From Mesorhizobium terrae (GTDB lineage Bacteria; Pseudomonadota; Alphaproteobacteria; Rhizobiales; Rhizobiaceae): a stretch of 64,000 nt of DNA. The position numbers were made by a program, and so were the translations under genes. The notes beneath the pieces were generated by a model that made no database searches, was not told the origin of the DNA, and saw only the letters and a program-made list of their open reading frames with translations. The DNA lies in NCBI RefSeq assembly GCF_008727715.1, contig NZ_CP044218.1, positions 186,001 to 250,000 on the forward strand, given 5' to 3'. This document shows positions 37,358 to 45,798 of this stretch, piece after piece (position 1 is the stretch's first letter; every line of letters starts with the position of its first letter).

Positions 37358-38197
37358 ATGGCGCTCAAATCCAAGCTTCTGCTCATCATTCTCGACGGCG
37401 TGCCGTACCGCAACTGGCGGCGGCTGTTCGGCAACCTTGAGGGATGGGTGCAATCGGGCGCGGCACGGGTGTGGAAGATGCGCTCGGTGCTGCCGTCCAC
37501 CTCAGCCTGTTGCTACGCCTCGATCCATACCGGGGTGCCGCCGCAGCAGCACGGAATCCTTTCCAACGAGAACCGCTTCCGCGTCACCCAGCCGGACCTG
37601 TTCTCCGAAATATCGAAGGCCGGCGGCAAGACCGGCGCCGTGACCCATTCCTACTGGTCCGAGTTCTTCCGGCGCTATCCCTTCGATCTCGTCGAGGACA
37701 TGGAATATGACGAACCGGGCGGACCGATCACGCATGGCCGGTTCCACACCATGACCGGCTACAACCACAAGAACCAGATGACGCCGAGCGACGTCGACCT
37801 GTTTGCCACGCTGACCATGCTGACCCGGCGTTTTTCGATCGACTATGGCATCCTGCATACCTGCACGCTGGACTCGATGGGACACCGCTTCGGTCACGAC
37901 TGCATCGAAATGGACCATGCCTGCTACGCCATGGACGGCATGCTAGCGGCCTTCCTGCCGCAATGGCTGGACGCAGACTATGAGGTGGTCGTCACCGCCG
38001 ACCACGGCCAGACCGACCGCGGCCACCATGGCGGGCGCGAGGACGAACAGCAGGATTTCGCGCTCTATTATTTCGGCGCCGCGGAAGGCCCCGACCCGGG
38101 CGCGCTGCTCGACCAGTTGCAACTGGCGCCGAGCATATTGGAACGTCTCGGCGTGGCGGTACCGGCGACGATGCAGGCCGGACCGTTTCTGCGCTGA
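37358..38197 (+). CDS. Alkaline-phosphatase-superfamily phosphodiesterase / nucleotide pyrophosphatase-like
   Basis: 279 residues. Metal and catalytic motifs are in order: LLIILDGVPYRNW (first Asp), LPSTSACCYASIHTGVPPQQ with the Ser/Thr nucleophile, TCTLDSMGHRFGHD (Asp and His) and VTADHGQTDRGHHGG (Asp-His, His). No signal peptide, so cytoplasmic. It follows the second binding protein by 43 bases, so the operon may import a phosphodiester or phosphonate and cleave it inside (inference). Shorter than typical nucleotide pyrophosphatases (~400), close to the minimal core. Confidence 0.82.
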   Translation: MALKSKLLLIILDGVPYRNWRRLFGNLEGWVQSGAARVWKMRSVLPSTSACCYASIHTGVPPQQHGILSNENRFRVTQPDLFSEISKAGGKTGAVTHSYWSEFFRRYPFDLVEDMEYDEPGGPITHGRFHTMTGYNHKNQMTPSDVDLFATLTMLTRRFSIDYGILHTCTLDSMGHRFGHDCIEMDHACYAMDGMLAAFLPQWLDADYEVVVTADHGQTDRGHHGGREDEQQDFALYYFGAAEGPDPGALLDQLQLAPSILERLGVAVPATMQAGPFLR

Positions 38198-38267
38198 GCT
38201 GTTCGGCATATGGCGGCGGGAGAAACCCAGGCCGTCGATCAGCGCCTCATCGTCGTAGGGTGTAGGC

Positions 38268-39209
38268 TCACCACACCCATTCGCCAGCACCCAGCCGGCC
38301 GACTGCCTCGACGATCCGCGTAAAACTTTCGCGGGCGCGCTTCACCGTATGGCGGGCGCGCAAATAGCCATGCACCAACCCTTGTTCTTCATGCCAGAAA
38401 GCCTTGCCGCGGGTGGTGAGGATACGGTCCCTATAGGCCTCCCCATCCGAAGACAGTGGATCGCATTCGGCGGTGATGACGATGGTGGGCGGCAGGTCGG
38501 AAAAATCGCGATCGAGCAGCGGCGCGAGAGTAGCATCGCCGATCCTGCCCTCACCGCCGGTGCGGATATCCTTGTAGAAGATCAGATCCCGCATGGTCAG
38601 CATCGGCGCTTCAGCGTGGGTGATGTAAGAACCCTTGGTCTGATCGCCACCGAGACCGGGATAGATTAGCACCTGGCCGACTGCGCGGCGCGGGTGGGCA
38701 CGCGTGGCGTGCGCAACCGCCGAGGCCAGATTGCCCCCCGCGCTGTCGCCGACCAGCAGGATCGGCAAGGCAGTGCTCGAGACAGCCCAATGGAACGCTG
38801 CCACCGCGTCGTCGAAGGCGGCCGGGTGGCGATGCTCCGGCGCCAACCGATAGTCGACGGAGACGACCTCATAACCGGTTCGGGCACACAATTCTGCGCA
38901 GACATCGTCATGGCTTTCGAGACCGCCGACAACGAAGCCGCCGCCGTGGAAATAAAGCACAAATGCCTTCGCTGCCTCGTCCCGATGGCGATAGATGCGG
39001 ATGGGAATGGCGCGATCAGGCGTCTCGATCGCGGTCGTTTCCACCGTAACGCCCTCGGGATAACCGGCGAAGAACTCGCGGCACATGCGGTCATAGACGA
39101 CGCGCTGCTGCTCGATCGTGTAGTCGATGGTGTCGGGCGGATAATAGGAATTGGTCTTCTCGATGAAGGCCCAGGTCTCGGCGTCGATCAGCTTCGCATA
39201 GTCGGTCAT
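38268..39209 (-). CDS. Alpha/beta hydrolase, hormone-sensitive-lipase family
   Basis: 313 residues. Oxyanion motif HGGGFVVGG, nucleophile GDSAGGN, acid in TAECDPLSSDGEAYRD and His in EQGLVHGYL are all present. Such enzymes hydrolyse short-chain esters. Last gene of the eight-gene minus-strand operon, 13 bases after the hydratase. In this setting it could serve as esterase or thioesterase for acyl-carnitine or betainyl-CoA (inference only). Confidence 0.85.
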   Translation of the reverse strand: MTDYAKLIDAETWAFIEKTNSYYPPDTIDYTIEQQRVVYDRMCREFFAGYPEGVTVETTAIETPDRAIPIRIYRHRDEAAKAFVLYFHGGGFVVGGLESHDDVCAELCARTGYEVVSVDYRLAPEHRHPAAFDDAVAAFHWAVSSTALPILLVGDSAGGNLASAVAHATRAHPRRAVGQVLIYPGLGGDQTKGSYITHAEAPMLTMRDLIFYKDIRTGGEGRIGDATLAPLLDRDFSDLPPTIVITAECDPLSSDGEAYRDRILTTRGKAFWHEEQGLVHGYLRARHTVKRARESFTRIVEAVGRLGAGEWVW

Positions 39210-39222
39210 GGCAGTTGGCCGC

Positions 39223-40005
39223 TCACCTTCCCTTCCACACCGGGTCGCGCTTTTCGGCGAAAGCCTTGAAGCCTTCGAGATTGTCTTCGGAGGCGTAGAG
39301 CTCGTCGACGGTGCGGAACTGGCGCTTGGTGATCCAGTTCATGGCATCCTGGAAAGTCATGGCCTCGGCCGCGCGCGCGACCTCCTTGATGGCGGAGAAG
39401 ACAAGCGGCGGGCCGCCTGCCAGCAGGCGCGCAATCTCCCATACGCGATCTTCAAGTTTGTCGGCCGGCAGCACCTCGTTTACAAGGCCCCAGCGGTGCG
39501 CCTCCTGTACGTCCATCCAGCGGCCGGTGAGCAAAAGGTCCATGGCGACGTGATAGGGAATGCGCTTCGGCAGCTTGATGGTGGCGGCATCGGCCAGCGT
39601 GCCGGCGCGGATCTCCGGCAGCGCGAAGCTCGAATGGTCGGAGGCGTAGATCAGGTCGCAAGAGAGCGCCAGTTCGAAGCCGCCGCCCACCGCCATGCCG
39701 TTGACGCAGGCGATGACCGGCTTATTGAGGTCGCGCAATTCCTGCAGGCCGGCAAAGCCGCCAACGCCATAGTCGCCATCCACCGCGTCACCGGCGGCTG
39801 CCGCCTTCAGGTCCCAGCCGGCCGAGAAGAACTTGTCGCCGGCGGTCTTGACGATGGCGACGCGCAGTTCCGGATCGTCGCGGAAAGCCTTGAAGGTTTC
39901 GCCCAGCAGGCGCGATGTCTTCAGGTCGATGGCATTGGCTTTCGGCCGATCGAGCGTGACTTCGAGGATGACACCCTCGCGGCGGGTTGTTACGACGTCA
40001 GACAT
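39223..40005 (-). CDS. caiD: Enoyl-CoA hydratase family, carnitinyl-CoA dehydratase-like
   Basis: 260 residues, crotonase fold. LDRPKANAIDLKTSRLLG, the oxyanion pair FFSAGWDLKAA and VNGMAVGGGFELALSCD, and the SSFALPEIRAGTLADAAT segment with Glu follow CaiD more than FadB. CaiD interconverts crotonobetainyl-CoA and L-carnitinyl-CoA. AAGGAG seven bases upstream supports ATG 40005, 16 bases inside the end of the ligase gene. Context with carnitine dehydrogenase strengthens the call. Confidence 0.85.
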   Translation of the reverse strand: MSDVVTTRREGVILEVTLDRPKANAIDLKTSRLLGETFKAFRDDPELRVAIVKTAGDKFFSAGWDLKAAAAGDAVDGDYGVGGFAGLQELRDLNKPVIACVNGMAVGGGFELALSCDLIYASDHSSFALPEIRAGTLADAATIKLPKRIPYHVAMDLLLTGRWMDVQEAHRWGLVNEVLPADKLEDRVWEIARLLAGGPPLVFSAIKEVARAAEAMTFQDAMNWITKRQFRTVDELYASEDNLEGFKAFAEKRDPVWKGR

Positions 40006-42137
40006 TCTTCTTCTCCTTCGGCGAAAGCGCCTGCCATCTTTTCCGTGGCCGTGTGGGCGGTGGTAACCATCAATGCATCGGCGATCCATGCGCCCTTGCC
40101 TTCGGCGCAGACGATCAGCGGGTTGATGTCCAGTTCCTCGATCTCGTCGGCATGGGCGATGGCGAAACCGGCGATCTTCTCGATGGCCGCGATGGCCGCG
40201 CCAAGGTCGGCTTTTGCCCGGCCGCGATAGCCGTCGAGCAGCGGAAACAGTCTAAGGCTGCGCAGCGCCGTCTCGATCTCGGGTCGCGTGGCAGGCAGGA
40301 GCAGCGTGGCGCTGTCCTTCAGAAGTTCGACCAGCACGCCGCCAGTTCCCACCGTCATCACCGGGCCGAAGATCGGATCGCGGGTCAGGCCGACGATCAG
40401 CTCCGCGATGCCGCCCGCCACCATGGCCTCGACATAGAGACCGCGACCGAGCGGAAGCAGTGCCGTGGCGGCATCGCGCACATCCTCGATGCTCTTGAGG
40501 TTGAGGCGCACAGCACCAAGCTCGCTTTTGTGGGCGACGCCAAGTGCCTTGAGCGCCACCGGAAAACCGAGTGCAGCTGCCGCATCGACGGCTTCGGCGA
40601 CGCTTGCCGCGCGACGACCGCGCGGCACCGGCAGCCCGGCTGCCGCCAGCATGGCCTTTGCAGCGGCTTCATCGGGCGTATTGCGGCCTTGCCCGAACGC
40701 GCCGGATTGACCTCCGAGCAACGCGGGAACGGCAGGCTTGCGCCAAGCTTCACCGACAAAGACCGCTGCTTCGGCGGCATCAAAAGCTTCGGCTATACCA
40801 TGGATCGGCACGATGCCGCGCCGGAGCAGTTCAGTGGAATGATCTTCCGACAGGTTTTCGCCCATCGAGGCAACGATGGCGCCACGCGCGCCGTTGGTCT
40901 TCAACGCTTCCTCGAAAGCATTGACCGTCGGCCACCAGTCGGCGTCCGAGCAGCGATCGGTGCGCGGGAAATCCAGCACCAGCATGTTCAGGCCAAAACC
41001 GCCCGAGACCATCGCAGAGAAAGTCGCCGTCAGCGCCTCCTGCTTGCCCCAGATATAGGTGTTGTAGTCAAGTGGATTGGCCACAGCGACGAGCGGGCCG
41101 AGCGTCTCCTGCACGCGCGCGCCATGCGCCTCAGTCAAAGCCGGGAAATGCACGAGCCGGCCCTCGGCTGTATCGGCCATGACGGATGCCTCTCCGCCGG
41201 AACAACTCATGGAGGACAAGGTCGGCTTCTCCAGCGGCCCTACCGCGTGCAGGAGCTTCAGCGTCTCCAGGAAAGACGGAATGGTGTCGACGCGCGGAAT
41301 GCCGAGCCGCTTGAGGAAAGCATCCGACGCAGCGTCTGAACCCGCAAGCGAGGCAGTGTGCGAGATGGTGGCGGCACGCGCCTGTTCGGAGCGGCCGACC
41401 TTCATGGCGACGATCGGTTTCTTCAATTCGCGCGCCCGCGCCGCCAACCGCTCGAAACCGTCGACCTTGTCGAACCCCTCGATATGCAGGCCGAGGCTGG
41501 AAACGCGGTCGTCCTCGATGAGGCCAAGCGCCATTTCGGAGAGACCGGTCTGCGCCTGATTGCCCGCCGTCATCAGGAAAGCAACCGGCAGGCCGCGCAT
41601 CTGCATGGTGAGGTTGCATGCGATGTTGGAGGATTGCGTGATGATGGCGGTGCCCTTCTCGCCTTCCACCAAACGGCGACCGCCATGCTGGTCGGGCCAC
41701 AACAGCGCGCCGTCGGCATAGTTGATCAACCCGTAGCAGTTCGGGCCGATGATCGGCATGTCGCCGGCAGCTTCGATCAGCGCCTGCTGCAAATCCTGCC
41801 CTTCAGCCTCGTAATGCGCGGTCTCGCGAAAACCGGCCGCGAAGCAGATGGCGCCGCCGGCACCGGCCGCGCTCAATTCGCGCACCACGTCGATGGTGAG
41901 GTGGCGATTGACGCCGATGAAGGTAGCATCCGGCGCGTGCGGCAGCTCCGCGAGCGAACGATAGGCCTTGACCCCGGCGACCTCGTCCTTTGTCGGGTGG
42001 ACCGGCCAGATTTCGCCGGCAAAGCCCATCTTCAGCGATTGCTTGACGACGTTGGGCGCAAAGAAGCCGCCGCCGACAACCGCGATGGATTTCGGACGCA
42101 GCAAACGGGAAAGGTCGCGGATACGAGGCAATGTCAT
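39990..42137 (-). CDS. Acyl-CoA synthetase, NDP-forming (acetate-CoA ligase family)
   Basis: 715 residues. N-terminal CoA-binding Rossmann domain (LRPKSIAVVGGGFFAPNVVK), succinyl-CoA-ligase-like middle (IGPNCYGLINY, TQSSNIACNLTMQMRG, and SHTASLAGSD for the usual phospho-His loop) and C-terminal ATP-grasp (PVALKALGVAHKSELGAVRL, VGTGGVLVELLKD). Forms an acyl-CoA from acid, CoA and ATP. In this operon, gamma-butyrobetaine, crotonobetaine or carnitine is the likely acid (inference). Overlaps neighbours on both sides (4 and 16 bases). Confidence 0.88.
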   Translation of the reverse strand: MTLPRIRDLSRLLRPKSIAVVGGGFFAPNVVKQSLKMGFAGEIWPVHPTKDEVAGVKAYRSLAELPHAPDATFIGVNRHLTIDVVRELSAAGAGGAICFAAGFRETAHYEAEGQDLQQALIEAAGDMPIIGPNCYGLINYADGALLWPDQHGGRRLVEGEKGTAIITQSSNIACNLTMQMRGLPVAFLMTAGNQAQTGLSEMALGLIEDDRVSSLGLHIEGFDKVDGFERLAARARELKKPIVAMKVGRSEQARAATISHTASLAGSDAASDAFLKRLGIPRVDTIPSFLETLKLLHAVGPLEKPTLSSMSCSGGEASVMADTAEGRLVHFPALTEAHGARVQETLGPLVAVANPLDYNTYIWGKQEALTATFSAMVSGGFGLNMLVLDFPRTDRCSDADWWPTVNAFEEALKTNGARGAIVASMGENLSEDHSTELLRRGIVPIHGIAEAFDAAEAAVFVGEAWRKPAVPALLGGQSGAFGQGRNTPDEAAAKAMLAAAGLPVPRGRRAASVAEAVDAAAALGFPVALKALGVAHKSELGAVRLNLKSIEDVRDAATALLPLGRGLYVEAMVAGGIAELIVGLTRDPIFGPVMTVGTGGVLVELLKDSATLLLPATRPEIETALRSLRLFPLLDGYRGRAKADLGAAIAAIEKIAGFAIAHADEIEELDINPLIVCAEGKGAWIADALMVTTAHTATEKMAGAFAEGEEECLTS

Positions 42138-42868
42138 GGCTTTGCAATCACAGAAATGTTGTCGGCGCCGGATGCCGCCGCGCGGAGATTTTCAAGTTCG
42201 GACAGATATTCCGACGTTGCCGTCACACCTTTCGGGCTCAGCGCGTAGATGCCGGCGCTGACGCGCTCGAACCAGCCATAGTGGTTGTCGGTCATCAGGC
42301 GGCGGGCATGCGCGACATTCGTCTGGCGAGCGACTTCGGCCGCTTTTGTCGGGCCCTGTTCGTCAAGCAGTTTCAGGCAGCGCAGTGCTTCCTGGCGGTA
42401 GCCGGTCACCAGGTTGCGGCGGGTCGCGCCGCCGAGGTTCGGATCGCCGACCAATCTTTCGAATTCGCGCAGCAGCCGCGTTTTGCGTGGCTTCGACTGC
42501 CGCGGCTTGTACGGCGCGGGATCGCAATGGATTTCCGTGAAACCATCCGCAAGTCGGACCGTAATCAGGCCAAGACCAAGCCGCCGGCACAGCTTCCTGT
42601 TGTCGACCAGCGCCTTCAGCGAAGCCCGGCCTGTTCCACGCGGCACGGCGATGTAGACCGCGTCGCTGATTGTCTGACGCTGGATGGCCTGATGAAACAG
42701 GGAAAGCGAGAAGCCGGCCTTCAGTTCGACAATGACCGGATCGTCGCCATCGCGCACCGCCACGATGTCGGCGGCGCCAACCTCGCCCTTGACCATGTAG
42801 CCCTGCGTTTCGAGCAGGCGCTTCACAGGCAGATATAGGTCGGTTTCCCTGATGCCGGTCTTCGCCAT
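42134..42868 (-). CDS. DUF2161 protein, PD-(D/E)XK nuclease-like
   Basis: 244 residues. N-terminal half carries a PD-(D/E)XK-type core: KGEVGAADIVAV (Asp) then DPVIVELKAGFSLSLFHQA (Glu-x-Lys) with an R/Q-rich helix after it. The C-terminal part resembles a winged helix (GPTKAAEVARQTNVAHARRL). No activity is established for DUF2161. It starts nine bases after the acyl-CoA dehydrogenase and overlaps the ligase by four bases, so it is embedded in a metabolic operon where a nuclease is not expected. Confidence 0.75.
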   Translation of the reverse strand: MAKTGIRETDLYLPVKRLLETQGYMVKGEVGAADIVAVRDGDDPVIVELKAGFSLSLFHQAIQRQTISDAVYIAVPRGTGRASLKALVDNRKLCRRLGLGLITVRLADGFTEIHCDPAPYKPRQSKPRKTRLLREFERLVGDPNLGGATRRNLVTGYRQEALRCLKLLDEQGPTKAAEVARQTNVAHARRLMTDNHYGWFERVSAGIYALSPKGVTATSEYLSELENLRAAASGADNISVIAKP

Positions 42869-42877
42869 TTCGCTGGA

Positions 42878-44041
42878 TTATCCCCCAACCGCCCTCAACA
42901 GGGCGCGGGAAATGATGTGGCGCTGGATTTCGGACGTGCCTTCCCAGATACGCTCGACACGGGCGTCGCGCCAGATGCGCTCCAGCGGCAGATCGTCCAT
43001 CAGGCCCATGCCGCCATGGATCTGGATCGCCTCATCGGCGATGAAGGCGAGCACCTCGGTGGCCTTCAGCTTGGCCATCGCCATGTCTTGGTCGGTCACG
43101 GTGCCCTGGTCGTACTTCCAGCCGGCTTCGCGGGTCAGGAGTTCGGCCGCCTTCAATTCCATCGCCATATCGGCCAGCTTGAAAGAGACGCCCTGGAACT
43201 TGCCGATCTGCTGGCCGAACTGCTCGCGCTGCGCGGCATAGTCGATGGCGTGCTGAAGCGCGCGCTCGGCGCGGCCGAGACAGGTCGAAGCGACCTGCAA
43301 GCGGGTGGCGCCGAGCCAGCTGTTGGCAACTTCGAAGCCCTTGTGGACTTCGCCCAGTATCTGCTCCTTGGGGATACGGCAGTCGTCGAATTCCAGGACC
43401 GCATTGGTGTAACCGCGGTGCGAGACATTGCGATAGCCGTCGCGCACGGTGAAACCGGGCGTGCCCTTGTCGACGAAGAAAGCGGTGATCTTCTTGCGCT
43501 TGCCGCGCGAGCTGTCCTCTTCGCCCGACGCCATGAAACAGATGGCGAAATCGGCTATGTCGGCATGCGAGATGAAATGCTTGGTGCCGTTCAGCACCCA
43601 GTCGCCGCCCTTCTCCACCGCGCTCGCCTTCATGCCGCGCAGGTCGGAGCCGGCACCGGGCTCGGTCATGGCCAGGCAATCCCACTTTTCACCGCGGATG
43701 CAGGGGAAGAGATATTTCTCCCGCTGCTCCGGCGTACCGGCGAGCAGGATGTTCGAGGGCCTGGCGACACAGGTCCAGTGCAGTGCATAGTTGGCGCGGC
43801 CGAGTTCCTTCTCGTAGAGCAGCCAGGTCAGCGTATCGAGGCCGGCGCCGCCGACTTCGGCCGGCATGTTCGCCGCGTAAAGACCAGCGGTGATCGCCTT
43901 GGCCTGCAGCTCCTTGACGAGGTCCATGCGCAGATGGCCAGTGCGCTCAACCTCCTGTTCATGCGGGTAGAGCTCGTTCTCGACAAAGGCACGCGTGGTG
44001 TCGACGATGAGCTGCTGTTCTTCGGTCAGGCCGAAATCCAT
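42878..44041 (-). CDS. Acyl-CoA dehydrogenase (crotonobetainyl-/butyrobetainyl-CoA type)
   Basis: 387 residues, FAD-dependent. MDFGLTEEQQLIVDTTRAFV start, LAMTEPGAGSDLRGMKASAV, KHFISHADIADFAICF, and C-terminal YGGMG-like IQIHGGMGLMDDLPLERIWRD and RIWEGTSEIQRHII are standard. CaiA/Bco-type members act on gamma-butyrobetainyl-CoA, making crotonobetainyl-CoA, the substrate of the CaiD homologue in the same operon. Substrate inferred from context. Three bases from carnitine dehydrogenase. Confidence 0.88.
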   Translation of the reverse strand: MDFGLTEEQQLIVDTTRAFVENELYPHEQEVERTGHLRMDLVKELQAKAITAGLYAANMPAEVGGAGLDTLTWLLYEKELGRANYALHWTCVARPSNILLAGTPEQREKYLFPCIRGEKWDCLAMTEPGAGSDLRGMKASAVEKGGDWVLNGTKHFISHADIADFAICFMASGEEDSSRGKRKKITAFFVDKGTPGFTVRDGYRNVSHRGYTNAVLEFDDCRIPKEQILGEVHKGFEVANSWLGATRLQVASTCLGRAERALQHAIDYAAQREQFGQQIGKFQGVSFKLADMAMELKAAELLTREAGWKYDQGTVTDQDMAMAKLKATEVLAFIADEAIQIHGGMGLMDDLPLERIWRDARVERIWEGTSEIQRHIISRALLRAVGG

Positions 44042-44044
44042 GGC

Positions 44045-45139
44045 TCAGCCCTTCTTTCCGGCGGTCTTTTTGACTGCCTTCTTCACCGGCTTGGACGCCT
44101 TGGCTTTCGCTGCGGCGGCCGAAGTCTTCGTCTTCATCGAAGCCAGGTCGGCGAGCTGCTTGGTATAGCTCTTGTGCAGCGCGCCGGCGCCCCAGCCCTT
44201 GCCCTTGTTCTGTTTGGACAGGGCATCCATGATCGCGACGAGATTGTCGTCACGGATCTTTTCCAGCTCGCGGATCGACCATTTTTGCGACTGGTCGTCG
44301 GACTGGCCGGCGATCAGGTCAACCAGCTCGTCGTTGAATTCCGGCACGTTGGTCAGCTTCGTCCATGGCCATTGCAGGCAGGGGCCGAACTGCGCCATGA
44401 AGTGGCGCATGCCAGCCTCGCCGCCGGCGATGCGGTAGACCTGGAACATGCCCATCTGCGCCCAGCGCAGGCCGAAGCCGTAGCGCATGATGTCGTCGAG
44501 TTCCTCGACGGTGCAGATGCCGTCCTTGATCAGCCACAGCGCCTCGCGCCAGGCCGCCTCCAGAAGGCGGTCACCCACAAAAGCCTCGATCTCCTTGCGG
44601 ATGACGACAGGTTTCATACCGATGGACGCGTAGATCTCCTTGGCGACCTCGATCGCTTCCGGGAAGGTCTGCGCGCCGCCGACGATCTCGACGATCGGCA
44701 GCAAATAGACCGGATTGAACGGATGGCCGACCACCAGCCGCTCGGGGTGTTTCTTCATCGCCACCTGCATATCGGACGGCTTGATGCCGGAGGTGGACGA
44801 GCCAACAATCGCGTTGGCGGGAGCATGCAGGTCGATCTCGGCCAGCACCTTGTGCTTGAGGTCGAGCCGCTCGGGCACGCTTTCCTGGATGAAATCGGCG
44901 TCGGCGACCGCCTCGGCAATGGTCTTGGCGAAGGTCAGCTTGCCTTCCTTGGGCAGGCCGCCGGGAACCATCTGCTTGTAGGCGCGACGCGCGCCCTTCA
45001 TCACCTCGGCGACCTTGCGCGAGGCCTCAGGATCGGGGTCGAAGATCGAAACGTCGATGCCGTTGAGCAAGAGGCGCGCGACCCAGCCCGCGCCGATGAC
45101 ACCGCCTCCGATGGCAGCTGCTTTGACGATTGTGCTCAT
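44045..45139 (-). CDS. L-Carnitine 3-dehydrogenase, with Lys/Ala-rich C-terminal tail
   Basis: 364 residues of the 3-hydroxyacyl-CoA dehydrogenase family. NAD Rossmann motif GGGVIGAGWVARLLLNG, SSTSGIKPSDMQ, VVGHPFNPVYLLPIVEIVGG and FVGDRLLEAAWREALWLI match LcdH/CdhA, which oxidises L-carnitine to 3-dehydrocarnitine. The core ends near residue 330; the last 30 residues contain 11 Lys with Ala, Pro, Thr (KASKPVKKAVKKTAGKKG), unlike the ~320-residue Pseudomonas enzyme and unlike rhizobial versions with a thioesterase tail. Overlaps the HD gene by four bases. Call supported by the adjacent cleavage enzyme and GlxA regulator. Confidence 0.88.
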   Translation of the reverse strand: MSTIVKAAAIGGGVIGAGWVARLLLNGIDVSIFDPDPEASRKVAEVMKGARRAYKQMVPGGLPKEGKLTFAKTIAEAVADADFIQESVPERLDLKHKVLAEIDLHAPANAIVGSSTSGIKPSDMQVAMKKHPERLVVGHPFNPVYLLPIVEIVGGAQTFPEAIEVAKEIYASIGMKPVVIRKEIEAFVGDRLLEAAWREALWLIKDGICTVEELDDIMRYGFGLRWAQMGMFQVYRIAGGEAGMRHFMAQFGPCLQWPWTKLTNVPEFNDELVDLIAGQSDDQSQKWSIRELEKIRDDNLVAIMDALSKQNKGKGWGAGALHKSYTKQLADLASMKTKTSAAAAKAKASKPVKKAVKKTAGKKG

Positions 45140-45765
45140 GCGGGCGCTCCGCTTCTTTCCTTGGCGATTTCGGGGTTGACCAGTGCGACGCGTTCGCCGG
45201 CACGGATGACGGAAGGATCGTATGCCTTGCGGGCGAAGACCTCGATGACGAAGGGCCGGAAGAACTCGATCGGAAGGGTTTCGTAGTCGGGATCGAAACT
45301 CGACTGGTCCCAGCGTTCGCAGAACTGGTCGCAGTCGTCGTAGTAGGCATGGCCGGTGAACTTATCGCGCGCATGGCGATTACCGCCGAGATGATGGGCG
45401 TAATAGAGGCGCTGGAAGTCGCCGTGCTTTTCCACCACCCAGGTGCACTGTTCGCGCACGAACGGTTTCAGGATCGTGGCCGCGTATTCGTCGTGATTGT
45501 AGGGCGCGTATATGTCGCCAATATCGTGCAGGAGCGCGCAGGCGATCCAGTCGGTATCGGCGCCGTCACGCCAGGCGCGTGTGGCTGCCTGCAGCGAATG
45601 GCCGAGACGGCTGATCTTGTAACCCGACAATCCCTCGTCGAGTTGGACGAGCGCGTCGAGCAGGCGGTCGCCTGTCTTGGCGGCATAGTCGATCTCATGG
45701 GCGGTCAGGAACGCATAGTCGTCCTTGTCGCCATCCTTCATCGCGGTGAATTTGACCGTGGTCAT
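45136..45765 (-). CDS. HD-domain protein, putative mixed-valent diiron oxygenase (PhnZ/TmpB/MIOX-like)
   Basis: 209 residues. Candidate metal ligands by pattern: His56 (RLGHSLQAATRAW), His80-Asp81 (ACALLHDIGD), His91 (YNHDEYAA), His114 (VVEKHGDF) and Asp153 (CERWDQSSF). The H-x23-HD ... H ... H ... D order and the GHSLQ / ALLHDIG wording resemble the HD oxygenases PhnZ, TmpB and MIOX more than phosphohydrolases. The Tyr and Glu of the PhnZ Y-x-G-E loop are replaced: that stretch reads LSGYKISRLGH. It lies between the 3-dehydrocarnitine cleavage enzyme and carnitine dehydrogenase, overlapping the latter by four bases, so a quaternary-ammonium substrate is plausible. Function inferred; not known. 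Confidence 0.7.
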   Translation of the reverse strand: MTTVKFTAMKDGDKDDYAFLTAHEIDYAAKTGDRLLDALVQLDEGLSGYKISRLGHSLQAATRAWRDGADTDWIACALLHDIGDIYAPYNHDEYAATILKPFVREQCTWVVEKHGDFQRLYYAHHLGGNRHARDKFTGHAYYDDCDQFCERWDQSSFDPDYETLPIEFFRPFVIEVFARKAYDPSVIRAGERVALVNPEIAKERSGAPA

Positions 45766-45798
45766 GCCGAACTCCTCTCCGTGATCGACACTTTCCGA

